The notes under the pieces were generated by a model, which did not search any database, was not told the DNA's origin, and saw nothing but the letters and a program-made list of their open reading frames with translations. From NCBI RefSeq assembly GCF_004345665.1, contig NZ_SLWR01000005.1, positions 62,001 to 126,000 on the forward strand: 64,000 bases of DNA, read 5' to 3'. Below are positions 42,868 to 51,361 of the stretch, piece after piece. The stretch comes from Kribbella antiqua. Its GTDB lineage: Bacteria; Actinomycetota; Actinomycetes; Propionibacteriales; Kribbellaceae. Made by a program: the position numbers and the translations under genes. The number at the start of each line of letters is the position of its first letter. Position 1 is the stretch's first letter.

Positions 42868-44510
42868 GCACCCCACTCTTGTTGCCGCAAGCAACCGATA
42901 TCGGCAACCCGACCGTCAACGTCGCCATCTTCGCACTGTTCGTGGTCGCCACCCTGGCGATCGTGTTCCGGGCCTCGCGCAACAACCGCACCGCCGCCGA
43001 CTTCTACGCCGGCGGCCGCAACTTCACCGGCCCGCAGAACGGCATCGCGATCGCCGGCGACTACCTGTCCGCCGCATCCTTCCTCGGCATCGCGGGCGCG
43101 ATCGCCATCAACGGGTACGACGGCTTCCTCTACTCCATCGGATTCCTGGTGGCCTGGCTGGTGGCACTGCTGCTGGTCGCCGAACTGCTCCGGAACACCG
43201 GCCGGTTCACCATGGCCGACGTACTGTCGTTCCGGCTCAAGCAGCGGCCGGTCCGGATGGCGGCCGCGATATCGACCCTCGGCGTCTGCTTCTTCTACCT
43301 GCTGGCGCAGATGGCAGGCGCCGGGGGTCTGGTCGCGCTGCTGCTCGGCATCGACAGCCGCGCGGGCCAGAGCCTGGTGATCGCGGTGGTCGGCATCATC
43401 ATGATCACCTACGTGCTGGTCGGCGGTATGAAGGGCACCACCTGGGTGCAGATCATCAAGGCCGTCCTGCTGGTGATCGGCGCCGGCATCATGACGCTGT
43501 GGGTGCTGGCGAAGTACACCTTCAACCTGTCCGGCCTGCTCGGTGCCGCCGTCGACAAGAGCCCGGCGGCCGGCGAGAAGCTGCTCAGCCCGGGCCTGCA
43601 GTACGGCCTCACCGGTGTCACCAAGCTGGACTTCATCTCGCTCGCGCTGGCGCTGGTGCTCGGCACCGCCGGTCTGCCGCACGTGCTGATGCGGTTCTAC
43701 ACGGTGCCGTCGTCCAAGGAGGCCCGGCGCAGTGTGAGCTGGGCGATCTGGATCATCGGCATCTTCTACCTGTTCACCCTCGTCCTCGGGTACGGCGCCG
43801 CCGCCATCGTCGGTCCGGACGCGATCAAAGCCGCCCCCGGCAAGGCCAACTCGGCCGCACCGCTGCTGGCGTTCGAGCTCGGCGGCGAGCTGCTCCTCGG
43901 CGTCATCTCCGCGGTCGCCTTCGCCACCATCCTGGCGGTCGTGGCCGGCCTGACGATCACCGCGAGTACGTCGTTCGCGCACGACATCTACGGCCAGGTG
44001 ATCAAGAAGGGCCAGGTCAACGCCGACGGTGAGGTCCGGGTGGCCCGGATCACCGCGCTGGTGATCGGCGCGGTCGCGATCCTCGGCGGGATCTTCGCCA
44101 ACGGCCAGAACATCGCGTTCCTGGTGGCCCTCGCGTTCGCGGTCGCGGCCAGTGCGAACCTGCCGACCATCCTGTACTCGCTGTTCTGGCGGCGGTTCAA
44201 CACCCGCGGCGCGCTGTGGAGCATCTACGGCGGTCTGGCGGCGACGATCATCCTGATCGCGTTCAGCCCGGTCGTCTCCGGCAAGGTGGACGCCAAGACC
44301 GGCAAGAGCCTGTCGATGATCACCGACACCGGGATCGACTTCCACTGGTTCCCGCTGGACAACCCGGGCATCGTCTCGATCCCGCTGGCGTTCCTGCTCG
44401 GCTGGCTCGGCACCGTGACCAGCAAGGAGCCGGTCGACGTCGACAAGTTCGCCGAGATGGAGGTCCGCTCCCTCACCGGCGCGGGCGCCGAGAAGGCGGT
44501 ACACCACTAA
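42864..44510 (+). CDS. actP: Cation/acetate symporter, copy 2
   Basis: The protein has 548 residues, the full ActP type. ADFYAGGRNFTGPQNGIAIA and GDYLSAASFLGIAGAIAING are near-invariant in acetate permeases; GLPHVLMRFYTVPSSKEARR matches copy 1. Translationally coupled to DUF485. Together with copy 1 it gives the cell two related uptake systems next to one two-component system. Followed by hairpins at 44515-44605. Confidence 0.94.
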   Translation: MSTPLLLPQATDIGNPTVNVAIFALFVVATLAIVFRASRNNRTAADFYAGGRNFTGPQNGIAIAGDYLSAASFLGIAGAIAINGYDGFLYSIGFLVAWLVALLLVAELLRNTGRFTMADVLSFRLKQRPVRMAAAISTLGVCFFYLLAQMAGAGGLVALLLGIDSRAGQSLVIAVVGIIMITYVLVGGMKGTTWVQIIKAVLLVIGAGIMTLWVLAKYTFNLSGLLGAAVDKSPAAGEKLLSPGLQYGLTGVTKLDFISLALALVLGTAGLPHVLMRFYTVPSSKEARRSVSWAIWIIGIFYLFTLVLGYGAAAIVGPDAIKAAPGKANSAAPLLAFELGGELLLGVISAVAFATILAVVAGLTITASTSFAHDIYGQVIKKGQVNADGEVRVARITALVIGAVAILGGIFANGQNIAFLVALAFAVAASANLPTILYSLFWRRFNTRGALWSIYGGLAATIILIAFSPVVSGKVDAKTGKSLSMITDTGIDFHWFPLDNPGIVSIPLAFLLGWLGTVTSKEPVDVDKFAEMEVRSLTGAGAEKAVHH

Positions 44511-44514
44511 GAGC

Positions 44515-44605
44515 CTGTCAGGCAGGCCCTGCTGAACCGACGCGAACCTGCCTGACAGCCCCACCTCCGCCCCAGACGGACCCGGCGCCTCCGGCCGGGT
44601 CCGTC
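44515..44605. terminator. Two strong hairpins between convergent genes
   Basis: CTGTCAGGCAGG/CCTGCCTGACAG (12-bp arms, 20-nt loop; 44515-44526 with 44547-44558) and GACGGACCCGGC/GCCGGGTCCGTC (12-bp arms, 7-nt loop; 44575-44586 with 44594-44605). Neither has a T run, common for high-GC terminators. They separate actP from the convergent CYTH-CHAD gene. Confidence 0.75.
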
Positions 44606-44614
44606 GTCGTACGT

Positions 44615-46102
44615 TCAGAGCTTGAGGTTGGGCCAGAGTTCGAAGAAGGCGTTGCGGGAGTTGGTGCCGCGGATCTCCTCGGCGGCGTGCAGGCGGCCGA
44701 AGGTGAAGGAGTTGCCGCCGTCGAGGTGGACCTGGACGGCCAGCTGGCGCAGCAGGTCGCGGGAGACGACGCTGTCCTGGTGTTCGCCGAGGACCTCCTG
44801 GACTTCCTCAGCCCGCGCGGACAGGTCAGCGGCTTCGTCACCCAGCACCGGTACGGCGGACTCCGCAGCGTACCGGAGGCGCTTCGCGGCCTTGCGTACC
44901 TCGTGCAGCTCGTGGTCCTCCTCGGCGGAGGTCTCCGCGGCCTTGGCCCGCTTGACCGCCTTCCGCATCCGCTTCCAGTCGTGGTCGAGGAGGTCGCTGA
45001 TCTGCTTGGCCGCCTTCCGGTCGTCGCCGACCAGCGGCGGCTTCGCGATCAGTTCGTCGAGCGCGTCGAGCAGCCGGAAGTACCGCACACTCTCCAGCGC
45101 GGCCATCGCACCCGCCCGGCCTTCCTTGTACACGCCGCGCAGGTGATCGTCGATCCGGCCGGCGACGCGTCCCATCACCAGCTCGGCTGGCTGCTCCGCA
45201 ACCTCGGCAGCGAAATGCTCGCGCTGCACCTCCGCGTCCCGCGCGACTCCGAGCTCCCCGGCCAGCCACTTCAGCTCGACGCGAATCCGGTCTCCCGCCT
45301 CGCGGTCCACCACCGGCCGGTACGTCGCCAGCGCCGACCGCAGCCGCCGCGTCGCCACCCGGAACTTGTGGATGGAGTCCGGCACATCACGCCGTACCTC
45401 GGGATCCCGCTCCCGGATCGCCTGCACCTGCGCACCGGCGTACGCGCGGAACAGGTCCGAGGTCCGCGGTTTCGACGGAAGCTCCCACTGGTCGACCGCG
45501 GGCACCCGGTCGCCCAGGGCACGGGCAAGCTTGCTCGGCCCCGACGCCGGTTCAGCCCCCGCAGATCGCAGTACGGCGTCAGCGGCCTCGAGCAGCGACC
45601 GGTCCCCGGCGACGAGCTCGACCTCCCACTCCCGCCAGCTATCCGGCTCTGCGCCCTCGACCGTCGCGGTGACACGGTCGTCGGCGAGCTCGGCCAGCAC
45701 CTGGCCATCCGGGTCGAGAAGCCGGTGTACGACGCGCCGCGTGTTCAGCGACACCACCGGCACCAGCTCGTGGTCGCGGACGTGCACGCGAACGGCCCGC
45801 ACAACTGTGATCGGCACCTTCTGCACCGCGCGGCCCAACGGATGGTGAACCTCCAGCCGCTCACCCGACGACACCGGGAACTTCACATGCCATCCGTCGT
45901 CCTCACCGCCGGTTCGTCGGCGCAGCGTCACTTTGTTGCACGCCAGATCCAGCTCGGCGGTGTCGTAGTACACCGCTTCCAGATCCAGCTCCACAGGTTG
46001 CGCCACGCTCGCGACCCCGGGCAGCTCATGCAACGCCGGCAGACTCGTCTGCTCGTCGACGTCGTACTTGGTCTCGATTTCCAGCTGTTCGGTCGGCGCC
46101 AT
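44615..46102 (-). CDS. CYTH and CHAD domain protein
   Basis: The protein has 495 residues. The CYTH domain (1-200) begins with the EIETKYDV signature (ExExK) for binding triphosphates and metal. The CHAD domain (about 215-490) is a helical bundle with conserved His/Lys/Arg (SIHKFRVATRRLRSALATYR; LHEVRKAAKRLRYAAESA) that binds inorganic polyphosphate. Such proteins hydrolyse tripolyphosphate or associate with polyphosphate granules. Confidence 0.94.
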   Translation of the reverse strand: MAPTEQLEIETKYDVDEQTSLPALHELPGVASVAQPVELDLEAVYYDTAELDLACNKVTLRRRTGGEDDGWHVKFPVSSGERLEVHHPLGRAVQKVPITVVRAVRVHVRDHELVPVVSLNTRRVVHRLLDPDGQVLAELADDRVTATVEGAEPDSWREWEVELVAGDRSLLEAADAVLRSAGAEPASGPSKLARALGDRVPAVDQWELPSKPRTSDLFRAYAGAQVQAIRERDPEVRRDVPDSIHKFRVATRRLRSALATYRPVVDREAGDRIRVELKWLAGELGVARDAEVQREHFAAEVAEQPAELVMGRVAGRIDDHLRGVYKEGRAGAMAALESVRYFRLLDALDELIAKPPLVGDDRKAAKQISDLLDHDWKRMRKAVKRAKAAETSAEEDHELHEVRKAAKRLRYAAESAVPVLGDEAADLSARAEEVQEVLGEHQDSVVSRDLLRQLAVQVHLDGGNSFTFGRLHAAEEIRGTNSRNAFFELWPNLKL

Positions 46103-46134
46103 GTCCCCCTGTTTACCAGGTGTTCATGAACTGG

Positions 46135-46278
46135 TCAGTTGAGTGCACGCAGGTCGGCGACGAGCCGTTCCAGGTCGCGATCCGGCGGGCCGTTGAACGC
46201 GGTCGGGCGGAGCTGTCGCCGGTGGTTCCGGCTGAGTCCCCAGTAGATCAGTACGACGAGAGCCAGCAACGCGATCAT
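46135..46278 (-). CDS. 47-residue membrane micro-protein coupled to a methyltransferase
   Basis: One N-terminal helix (MIALLALVVLIYWGLS) is followed by a basic/polar tail (RNHRRQLRPTAFNG) ending ERLVADLRALN. ATG at 46278 overlaps the methyltransferase stop by 4 bp (ATGA) and follows GGTGGGAC, so it is translationally coupled. It lies 33 bp beyond the CYTH-CHAD start. No family is recognised. Confidence 0.65.
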   Translation of the reverse strand: MIALLALVVLIYWGLSRNHRRQLRPTAFNGPPDRDLERLVADLRALN

Positions 46279-47075
46279 GTTCGTCCCACCGCCTTGAAGA
46301 ACGTGTAGTGGAAGGTGCCACCGGATTCGGCAGCCTTTTCCAGGTCGCGGATTCCGGCCGCCCACTCGGCCGGGGTTCGCATTCCGGCGGCGATGGCCCG
46401 GTCGCGGACCGACTCGACCATCGCGATGAACGTCTTGCGGGTGAAGCCGTCAACGAGGTGAGGCAGGGTCTCGTCGGCGTACACCGTGCAGGGCCAGGCG
46501 CGGACGTCGTCGTACCCGGCGTCCTTGAGCAACGGCTGCAACCGACGGCCGATCAGCGAGTCGCCGCCGGCTTCGGCCTGCAAGTCGATGAGACAGTCAA
46601 TGACGGCTTGGGCCGCCGTACTGCGTGGGTGGAAGAAGGCTGACTCGTGGTCGCCTTCGATGACGGTGATCGTGCCGCCGGGCTTCAGGTGGCGGCGCAG
46701 TCTGACCAGAGCGTCGTGTGGGTTCGGCAGGTGTTCGAGCACGAAGCAGAGGAAGACGTGGTCGAAGCTCGCATCGGCGAACGGCAGGTCGAGGAGGTCG
46801 CCGTGGTGCCATTCCACCTGCGCGCCGGTGGCCGCGACCCGCGCTTTGGCCTCGGCAAGAGACTCTTCGGAGATGTCGACCGAAACGAGGTCGATGCCCC
46901 GGCTGCGGGTCACCAACTGCACCGTCTGCGCGCCGACGCCGCAGCCCGCTTCGAGCACGCGGCTCCCGGCGGGGTAGCTCGTGCCGCCATGCAGCAGGTC
47001 GGCGAGCGTCTGCGCCTGGTCGGTCAGCCGGCGGGTCTCCGCCGGGGTGTAGCCGTGGACGTAATCAGTTCCCAT
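46275..47075 (-). CDS. Class I SAM-dependent methyltransferase
   Basis: The protein has 266 residues. Motif I is VLEAGCGVGAQTVQL (~40), the acidic motif II loop LVSVDISEESLAEAK, then FDHVFLCFVLEHL and PGGTITVIEGDH. It is of the methyltransferase 11/25 type, acting on small molecules or lipids. ATG at 47075 has AGAGGT upstream. Divergent from the MocR gene at 47104 with only 28 bp between starts. Confidence 0.88.
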   Translation of the reverse strand: MGTDYVHGYTPAETRRLTDQAQTLADLLHGGTSYPAGSRVLEAGCGVGAQTVQLVTRSRGIDLVSVDISEESLAEAKARVAATGAQVEWHHGDLLDLPFADASFDHVFLCFVLEHLPNPHDALVRLRRHLKPGGTITVIEGDHESAFFHPRSTAAQAVIDCLIDLQAEAGGDSLIGRRLQPLLKDAGYDDVRAWPCTVYADETLPHLVDGFTRKTFIAMVESVRDRAIAAGMRTPAEWAAGIRDLEKAAESGGTFHYTFFKAVGRT

Positions 47076-47097
47076 ACCTCTAAGCTGCGGCCACAAT

Positions 47098-47116
47098 GGT
47101 CCAGTGAACAGGTCCA
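47098..47116. promoter_or_regulatory. MocR-type direct repeat over the start codon
   Basis: GGTCCA occurs twice with a 13-bp period (47098-47103 and 47111-47116), the spacing of GntR/MocR operator half-sites. The second copy lies inside the start of the MocR gene, and the first ends at its GTG, suggesting autorepression and joint control of the divergent methyltransferase. Confidence 0.5.
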
Positions 47117-48564
47117 ATCAGCCTCAAAGTGGCCAGTCCAAAGCCGGAGCCGACTTCCTCCAGTTAGACACTGCGGACGCGCCTGCGGGCGGGCTGTCGG
47201 ACTGGCTCACCGAGCGGCTCCGGGCCGCGATCTCGGACGGCCGGCTCCCGATCGGCAGCCGCCTGCCCGCCACTCGTGTCCTGGCCGCCGAACTGCAGAT
47301 CTCGCGCGGTGTCGTCACCGAGGCCTACCAACGCCTCACCGAAGACGGCCAGGTAGCCGGACGGGGCCGCGCCGGCACCGTCGTTGTCGCTGTACCACCA
47401 TTGGCCACGGGCCGCCGACCCACCTCGCCCAGCCCAGCTCCCGTGATGAGCGAACCTGGCTTGGACATCTTCGACACCTTGAGAGCAGCTCCGGCACGCA
47501 TCGACCTGACACCCGGCGTCCCCGATCTCGCCGCCTTCCCTCGCGCGGCCTGGCTACGGGCCGAGCGGGCCGTACTGAACGACCTCGAGTCCTCGGAGTT
47601 CGGGTACGGCGATCCGGCCGGTACGCCGAGGCTCCGTCGCGCCGTCGCCACCTGGCTGGCCCGCAACCGCGGCGTGTCGGCGCACCCCGACGAACTGATC
47701 ATCGTCGCCGGCGTCTCGCAGGCGATCGGCCTGGTCGCCCAGATGCTCCAAACGCATGGCATCACGGAGATGGCGATCGAGGACCCCGGCTCCCTCGGCA
47801 CCCGCCAGCACCTGCAGAACTGGGGGCTATCCACACCTCCGATCCCGGTCGACGGTTCAGGGCTCCGCGTCGATGTGCTCCGCTCAACCGGCGCCCGAGT
47901 GGTGATGGCGACTCCGGCTCACCATTTTCCGACTGGCGTCGTACTCGAGGGGGAACGGAGGCGGGAGCTGATCCAGTGGGCTGCCGAGGGTGGGTTGATC
48001 GTGGAGGACGACTACGACGCCGAGCACCGGTACGACCGGCCGCCGGTCCCCGCATTGCGGGCGATGCTCGCGGATCAGGTGATCTACAGCGGCAGCGTGT
48101 CGAAGTTGCTGGCGCCGTCGTTGCGGATCGGGTGGATGCTGCCGCCGCCGCAGTACAAGGACGAGCTGATCGGGATGAAGCGCCTCGCCGACCTCGGCAA
48201 CGCGGCACTTCCGCAGCTCACCCTCGCGCAACTGATGGAATCCGGTGACCTGGAACGCCAGCTCCGCTTCCTCCGCCGGCGGCACCGCGTCCGCCGTGAC
48301 GCCATGGTCGACGCCATCGGCAACTACTTGCCGACAGCAACCATCCACGGTGCCGCAGCCGGGCTGCACCTCACCATCACCTTCGCCGACGACACCGTGA
48401 AGGACGCAGAACTGGCAGCGGCAGCCCTCCAGAAAGGCGTCAAAACCCACCCACTCTCCTGGCACTGCCAACTCCCCCACGCACCAGGCCTCGTCCTCGG
48501 CTACGCCGCCCGCACCCCCACCGAACTGACAGAAGCAATAGCAACGATCGCCGCGGTCATGTGA
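47104..48564 (+). CDS. MocR-type transcriptional regulator (GntR HTH fused to aminotransferase domain)
   Basis: The protein has 486 residues. The N-terminal GntR winged helix (LPIGSRLPATRVLAAELQIS, then VVTEAYQRLTEDGQVAGR) lies at about 30-95. A fold-type I aminotransferase domain follows with the PLP lysine in IYSGSVSKLLAPSLRIGWM (~330) and GASRV/EDDYDAEHRYDRP elements. It resembles PdxR/GabR regulators that use PLP as effector. GTG at 47104 has no ribosome site and probably starts a leaderless mRNA. Confidence 0.92.
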   Translation: MNRSNQPQSGQSKAGADFLQLDTADAPAGGLSDWLTERLRAAISDGRLPIGSRLPATRVLAAELQISRGVVTEAYQRLTEDGQVAGRGRAGTVVVAVPPLATGRRPTSPSPAPVMSEPGLDIFDTLRAAPARIDLTPGVPDLAAFPRAAWLRAERAVLNDLESSEFGYGDPAGTPRLRRAVATWLARNRGVSAHPDELIIVAGVSQAIGLVAQMLQTHGITEMAIEDPGSLGTRQHLQNWGLSTPPIPVDGSGLRVDVLRSTGARVVMATPAHHFPTGVVLEGERRRELIQWAAEGGLIVEDDYDAEHRYDRPPVPALRAMLADQVIYSGSVSKLLAPSLRIGWMLPPPQYKDELIGMKRLADLGNAALPQLTLAQLMESGDLERQLRFLRRRHRVRRDAMVDAIGNYLPTATIHGAAAGLHLTITFADDTVKDAELAAAALQKGVKTHPLSWHCQLPHAPGLVLGYAARTPTELTEAIATIAAVM

Positions 48565-50605
48565 ACCTGGGGCTCCACCAGTTGGCCCGCCCAGCGAGCT
48601 TCATGAAGGCCGGCAACAACACCCCACGGATCACCGTCGCATCCACCAGCACCGCCACCGCCATCCCGATCCCGATCATCTTCAAATAGACGACTCCACC
48701 CGTCGCATAGACCGCGAACGACAACGCGAGTACGGCGGCCGCCGTCGTCACCAGTGGCGCGGACTGCTGCAGCCCGGTCGCCACCGCGTTCACCGTGTCA
48801 CCCGTACGCAGGTACTCCTCCCGGATCCGCGACACGATGAACACCTCGTAGTCCATCGACAACCCGTACACGATGCAGAACATCAGCGTCGGCATGCTCG
48901 CCTCCAGCACCCCGGTCGCCGTGAACCCGAGCGGCCCGGACAGATTGCCCTGCTGGAACACCCACACCATCACGCCGAACATCACCGCCAGACTGAGCAG
49001 ATTCAGCACGGTCGCCTTCAGCGGCAGCAGCACACTCCCGGTCGCCAGATACAGCACCGCAAAGCTCAGCAGCAGAATCAGCCCCAGCACCAACGGCATC
49101 CGCTCGGTCAGCGCCGACCGCCAGTCCACCATCTCGGCCGGCGTCCCACCGATGATGGACTCGTACGGCGACCCGACCGCCCGCACGCGGTCCACGAAAT
49201 CGGCCACATCACCCTCGAGCGCTTCCTGCGTCGGCGTCACCGTCAGATACGCACCATGGCTGCGCACGTAGGTATCCACCTGCGCCACACCTTCCAACCT
49301 CGACAGCTTCTCGCTGTACGGCGCGAGGACAGAGGCCGAGGGCGCGTCCGGCATCACGACGTACAGCGCGTCCGACTCTTCCTGGCCGAAGTTGGCCCGG
49401 ACCTGGTCGGCCATGATCCGGCTGCTCGCATCGGCCGGCAGGATCCGCGCATCCGGCAATCCGAAGCGCAGCCCCAGAACCGGTGCCGAGAGCAACAAAA
49501 TCAGCGCTAGCACGGCGCCGCCGGTCAACGCCGGGCGGCGCATCACGTACTGCGCCAGCCGGAACCATCCGAGGCCTTGGCGCCCACTCACCCCCGCGGC
49601 ACGCCGCCCGAGGAGCGCGAGCGCTGCCGGGAGAATGACGAGCGCACCGATCAACGCCGACGTCACGACAAGCACACCGGCGTACCCGAAGGACCGCAGG
49701 AAGGACAACGGGAACAGGAGCAGTGCAAGGAGCGACGCGGCAACGGTCAGTCCACTGAAGAAGACCGTCCGGCCCGCCGTGCGCACCGCCGTCACCACTG
49801 CTTCGCCGACGTCGGCGCCACCGGCCAACTCCTCGCGGAACCGCGCGATGACGAACAAGCAGTAGTCGACGCCGAGCGCAAGACCCATGACGAGCGCGAG
49901 GTTGGCAGCGAAGGTCGAGACTTCGGTGAACGAGGCAACCAACCTCAACCCGGCGAGAGCGCCGCCGACCGCGAAGATGCCGACTCCCAGCGTCACGAGA
50001 GCAAGCGAAAACCTTCGGTAAACAAGGACAAGCAGGATCAGCACCATCGGGAGCACGATCATCTCCGCGCGCAGAAAGTCCTCCCGAGCCTGCGCGCCGA
50101 TCTCCCGGAACACCTCGTCCTGCCCACCCGACTGCACGCTGATCCCGTCGCGCTGCCCGGCGAACTCCGCCGCCAACTCGCCCACTCTCGCTCGCGCCTC
50201 GTTCACCCCGCCCGGCACGCGCACAAGCACCAGAGCCTGCCGGCCGTCCTTGCTGCGCAGCGCCGGGCTGTCACCACGCGACCAGTACGACACCGCCTCG
50301 GCCACCCCGGCGCGGTCGGCGACTTCCGCCGTCAGCTTCACTCCAGCCGCGCGTACGGCGGGATCGTCCACCGTGCCGGCATCAGCGGTCACCAGGAATG
50401 CCAGGTTCGGCGGACCGGTCTCGAACTGCTCCGCCAGTACCTGCCGCGCACGATCCGACTCCGACGCCGGGTCGGCGATCCGGGACAGCGACAACGCATT
50501 CAACGCACCCGCCGCGACAGCGAGCACCAGCACCGCTCCGATCGCGGAGAGGACGGCAACCATCCGCCGCTGTCGAACCACGAACAGGCCAAGGCGATCG
50601 AGCAC
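48557..50605 (-). CDS. MMPL-type RND exporter
   Basis: The protein has 682 residues with 11-12 predicted helices in two halves (first helix near residues 15-40), each with a large outer loop: the first loop at about 50-170, the second at about 365-480. Conserved segments include GLALGVDYCLFVIARFREEL and MFCIVYGLSMDYEVFIVSRI, the intramembrane Asp-containing helices that conduct protons. It exports lipids, pigments or hydrophobic drugs. Divergent from a TetR gene through a palindrome-rich promoter. Confidence 0.94.
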   Translation of the reverse strand: MLDRLGLFVVRQRRMVAVLSAIGAVLVLAVAAGALNALSLSRIADPASESDRARQVLAEQFETGPPNLAFLVTADAGTVDDPAVRAAGVKLTAEVADRAGVAEAVSYWSRGDSPALRSKDGRQALVLVRVPGGVNEARARVGELAAEFAGQRDGISVQSGGQDEVFREIGAQAREDFLRAEMIVLPMVLILLVLVYRRFSLALVTLGVGIFAVGGALAGLRLVASFTEVSTFAANLALVMGLALGVDYCLFVIARFREELAGGADVGEAVVTAVRTAGRTVFFSGLTVAASLLALLLFPLSFLRSFGYAGVLVVTSALIGALVILPAALALLGRRAAGVSGRQGLGWFRLAQYVMRRPALTGGAVLALILLLSAPVLGLRFGLPDARILPADASSRIMADQVRANFGQEESDALYVVMPDAPSASVLAPYSEKLSRLEGVAQVDTYVRSHGAYLTVTPTQEALEGDVADFVDRVRAVGSPYESIIGGTPAEMVDWRSALTERMPLVLGLILLLSFAVLYLATGSVLLPLKATVLNLLSLAVMFGVMVWVFQQGNLSGPLGFTATGVLEASMPTLMFCIVYGLSMDYEVFIVSRIREEYLRTGDTVNAVATGLQQSAPLVTTAAAVLALSFAVYATGGVVYLKMIGIGMAVAVLVDATVIRGVLLPAFMKLAGRANWWSPRFT

Positions 50606-50636
50606 GGTGGAACCTCCGGCAGGCGGTAGGATGACG

Positions 50637-50688
50637 AAACACGAGCAGTTGCTCGCATAACGAAAAATACGAGCATTTACTCGTGTTT
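50637..50688. promoter_or_regulatory. Operator palindromes between MMPL exporter and TetR
   Basis: The outer perfect 9-bp arms AAACACGAG (50637-50645) and CTCGTGTTT (50680-50688) enclose CGAGCA-GT-TGCTCG (50642-50655) and ACGAG-CATTTA-CTCGT (50669-50684). The repeated core ACGAGCA/TGCTCGT occurs in both, suggesting two TetR dimer sites. Confidence 0.78.
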
Positions 50689-50707
50689 GTCAACGAAGGG
50701 GTGGCGC

Positions 50708-51310
50708 ATGCCTGAGGAGCCGCGGCGGCAGGCGCGTGGGCAGCGGCGGATGGAACAGTTGACGGACGCGGCGGCAGTGGTGTTCGCCGAGGTCGGGTAC
50801 GCGAAGGCGACCACCAACGCGATCGCCAAGCGGGCCGGGGTGTCGCCCGGCACCCTCTACCAGTTCTTCGCCAACAAGGAAGCGCTGGCCGAGGCCCTGG
50901 CCGAGCGCTACCGGGACGAGCTCAAGGCCGCCCACGAGAAGGCGTTCGACCTGAGCATGGTGGACCTGCCGCTGCCCGAGCTGGTCGACCGGATGATCCG
51001 CCCGATGGTCGAGGTCAACCTCGCCAACCCCGGCTTCAAGGCCCTCTTCACCAGCGGCGACCTCCCCGACCGCCTCACCGCCCCCACCCAGGCCCTCCAC
51101 CAAGCAGTCACCGGCCGCGTCGCCGAGGTCTTGGCCGCCCGCATCCCCGGCCTCCCACCCACCCAACGCGACACCGCCGCGGCCGTAGCCACCCAGATCT
51201 TCGCCGCCCTCCTCGGCACCGTGGTCACCGCGCCGGCCCCCGACCGCGACCGCTGGATCACCGAACTGAACAAAGCCCTGGTCGGCTACCTCTCTCCCCT
51301 CGAGTCCTAG
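50708..51310 (+). CDS. TetR family regulator of the MMPL exporter
   Basis: The protein has 200 residues. The HTH is ATTNAIAKRAGVSPGTLYQF (~36-55), followed by FFANKEALAEALAER, a helical ligand domain and a C-terminal tail. ATG at 50708 follows AAGGGG; an upstream TTG at 50687 overlaps the operator and is less likely. Divergent from the exporter it probably represses. Confidence 0.9.
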   Translation: MPEEPRRQARGQRRMEQLTDAAAVVFAEVGYAKATTNAIAKRAGVSPGTLYQFFANKEALAEALAERYRDELKAAHEKAFDLSMVDLPLPELVDRMIRPMVEVNLANPGFKALFTSGDLPDRLTAPTQALHQAVTGRVAEVLAARIPGLPPTQRDTAAAVATQIFAALLGTVVTAPAPDRDRWITELNKALVGYLSPLES

Positions 51311-51361
51311 CCCGGCCAAAACGGTTCGTCGAAAATCGGTTTCCCATGCCACCATCTGGCA

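Noticed and set aside
44216-46129. 637-codon plus-strand open frame after the symporter
   Set aside because: Antisense to the CYTH-CHAD gene, Arg/His-rich, starts inside actP.
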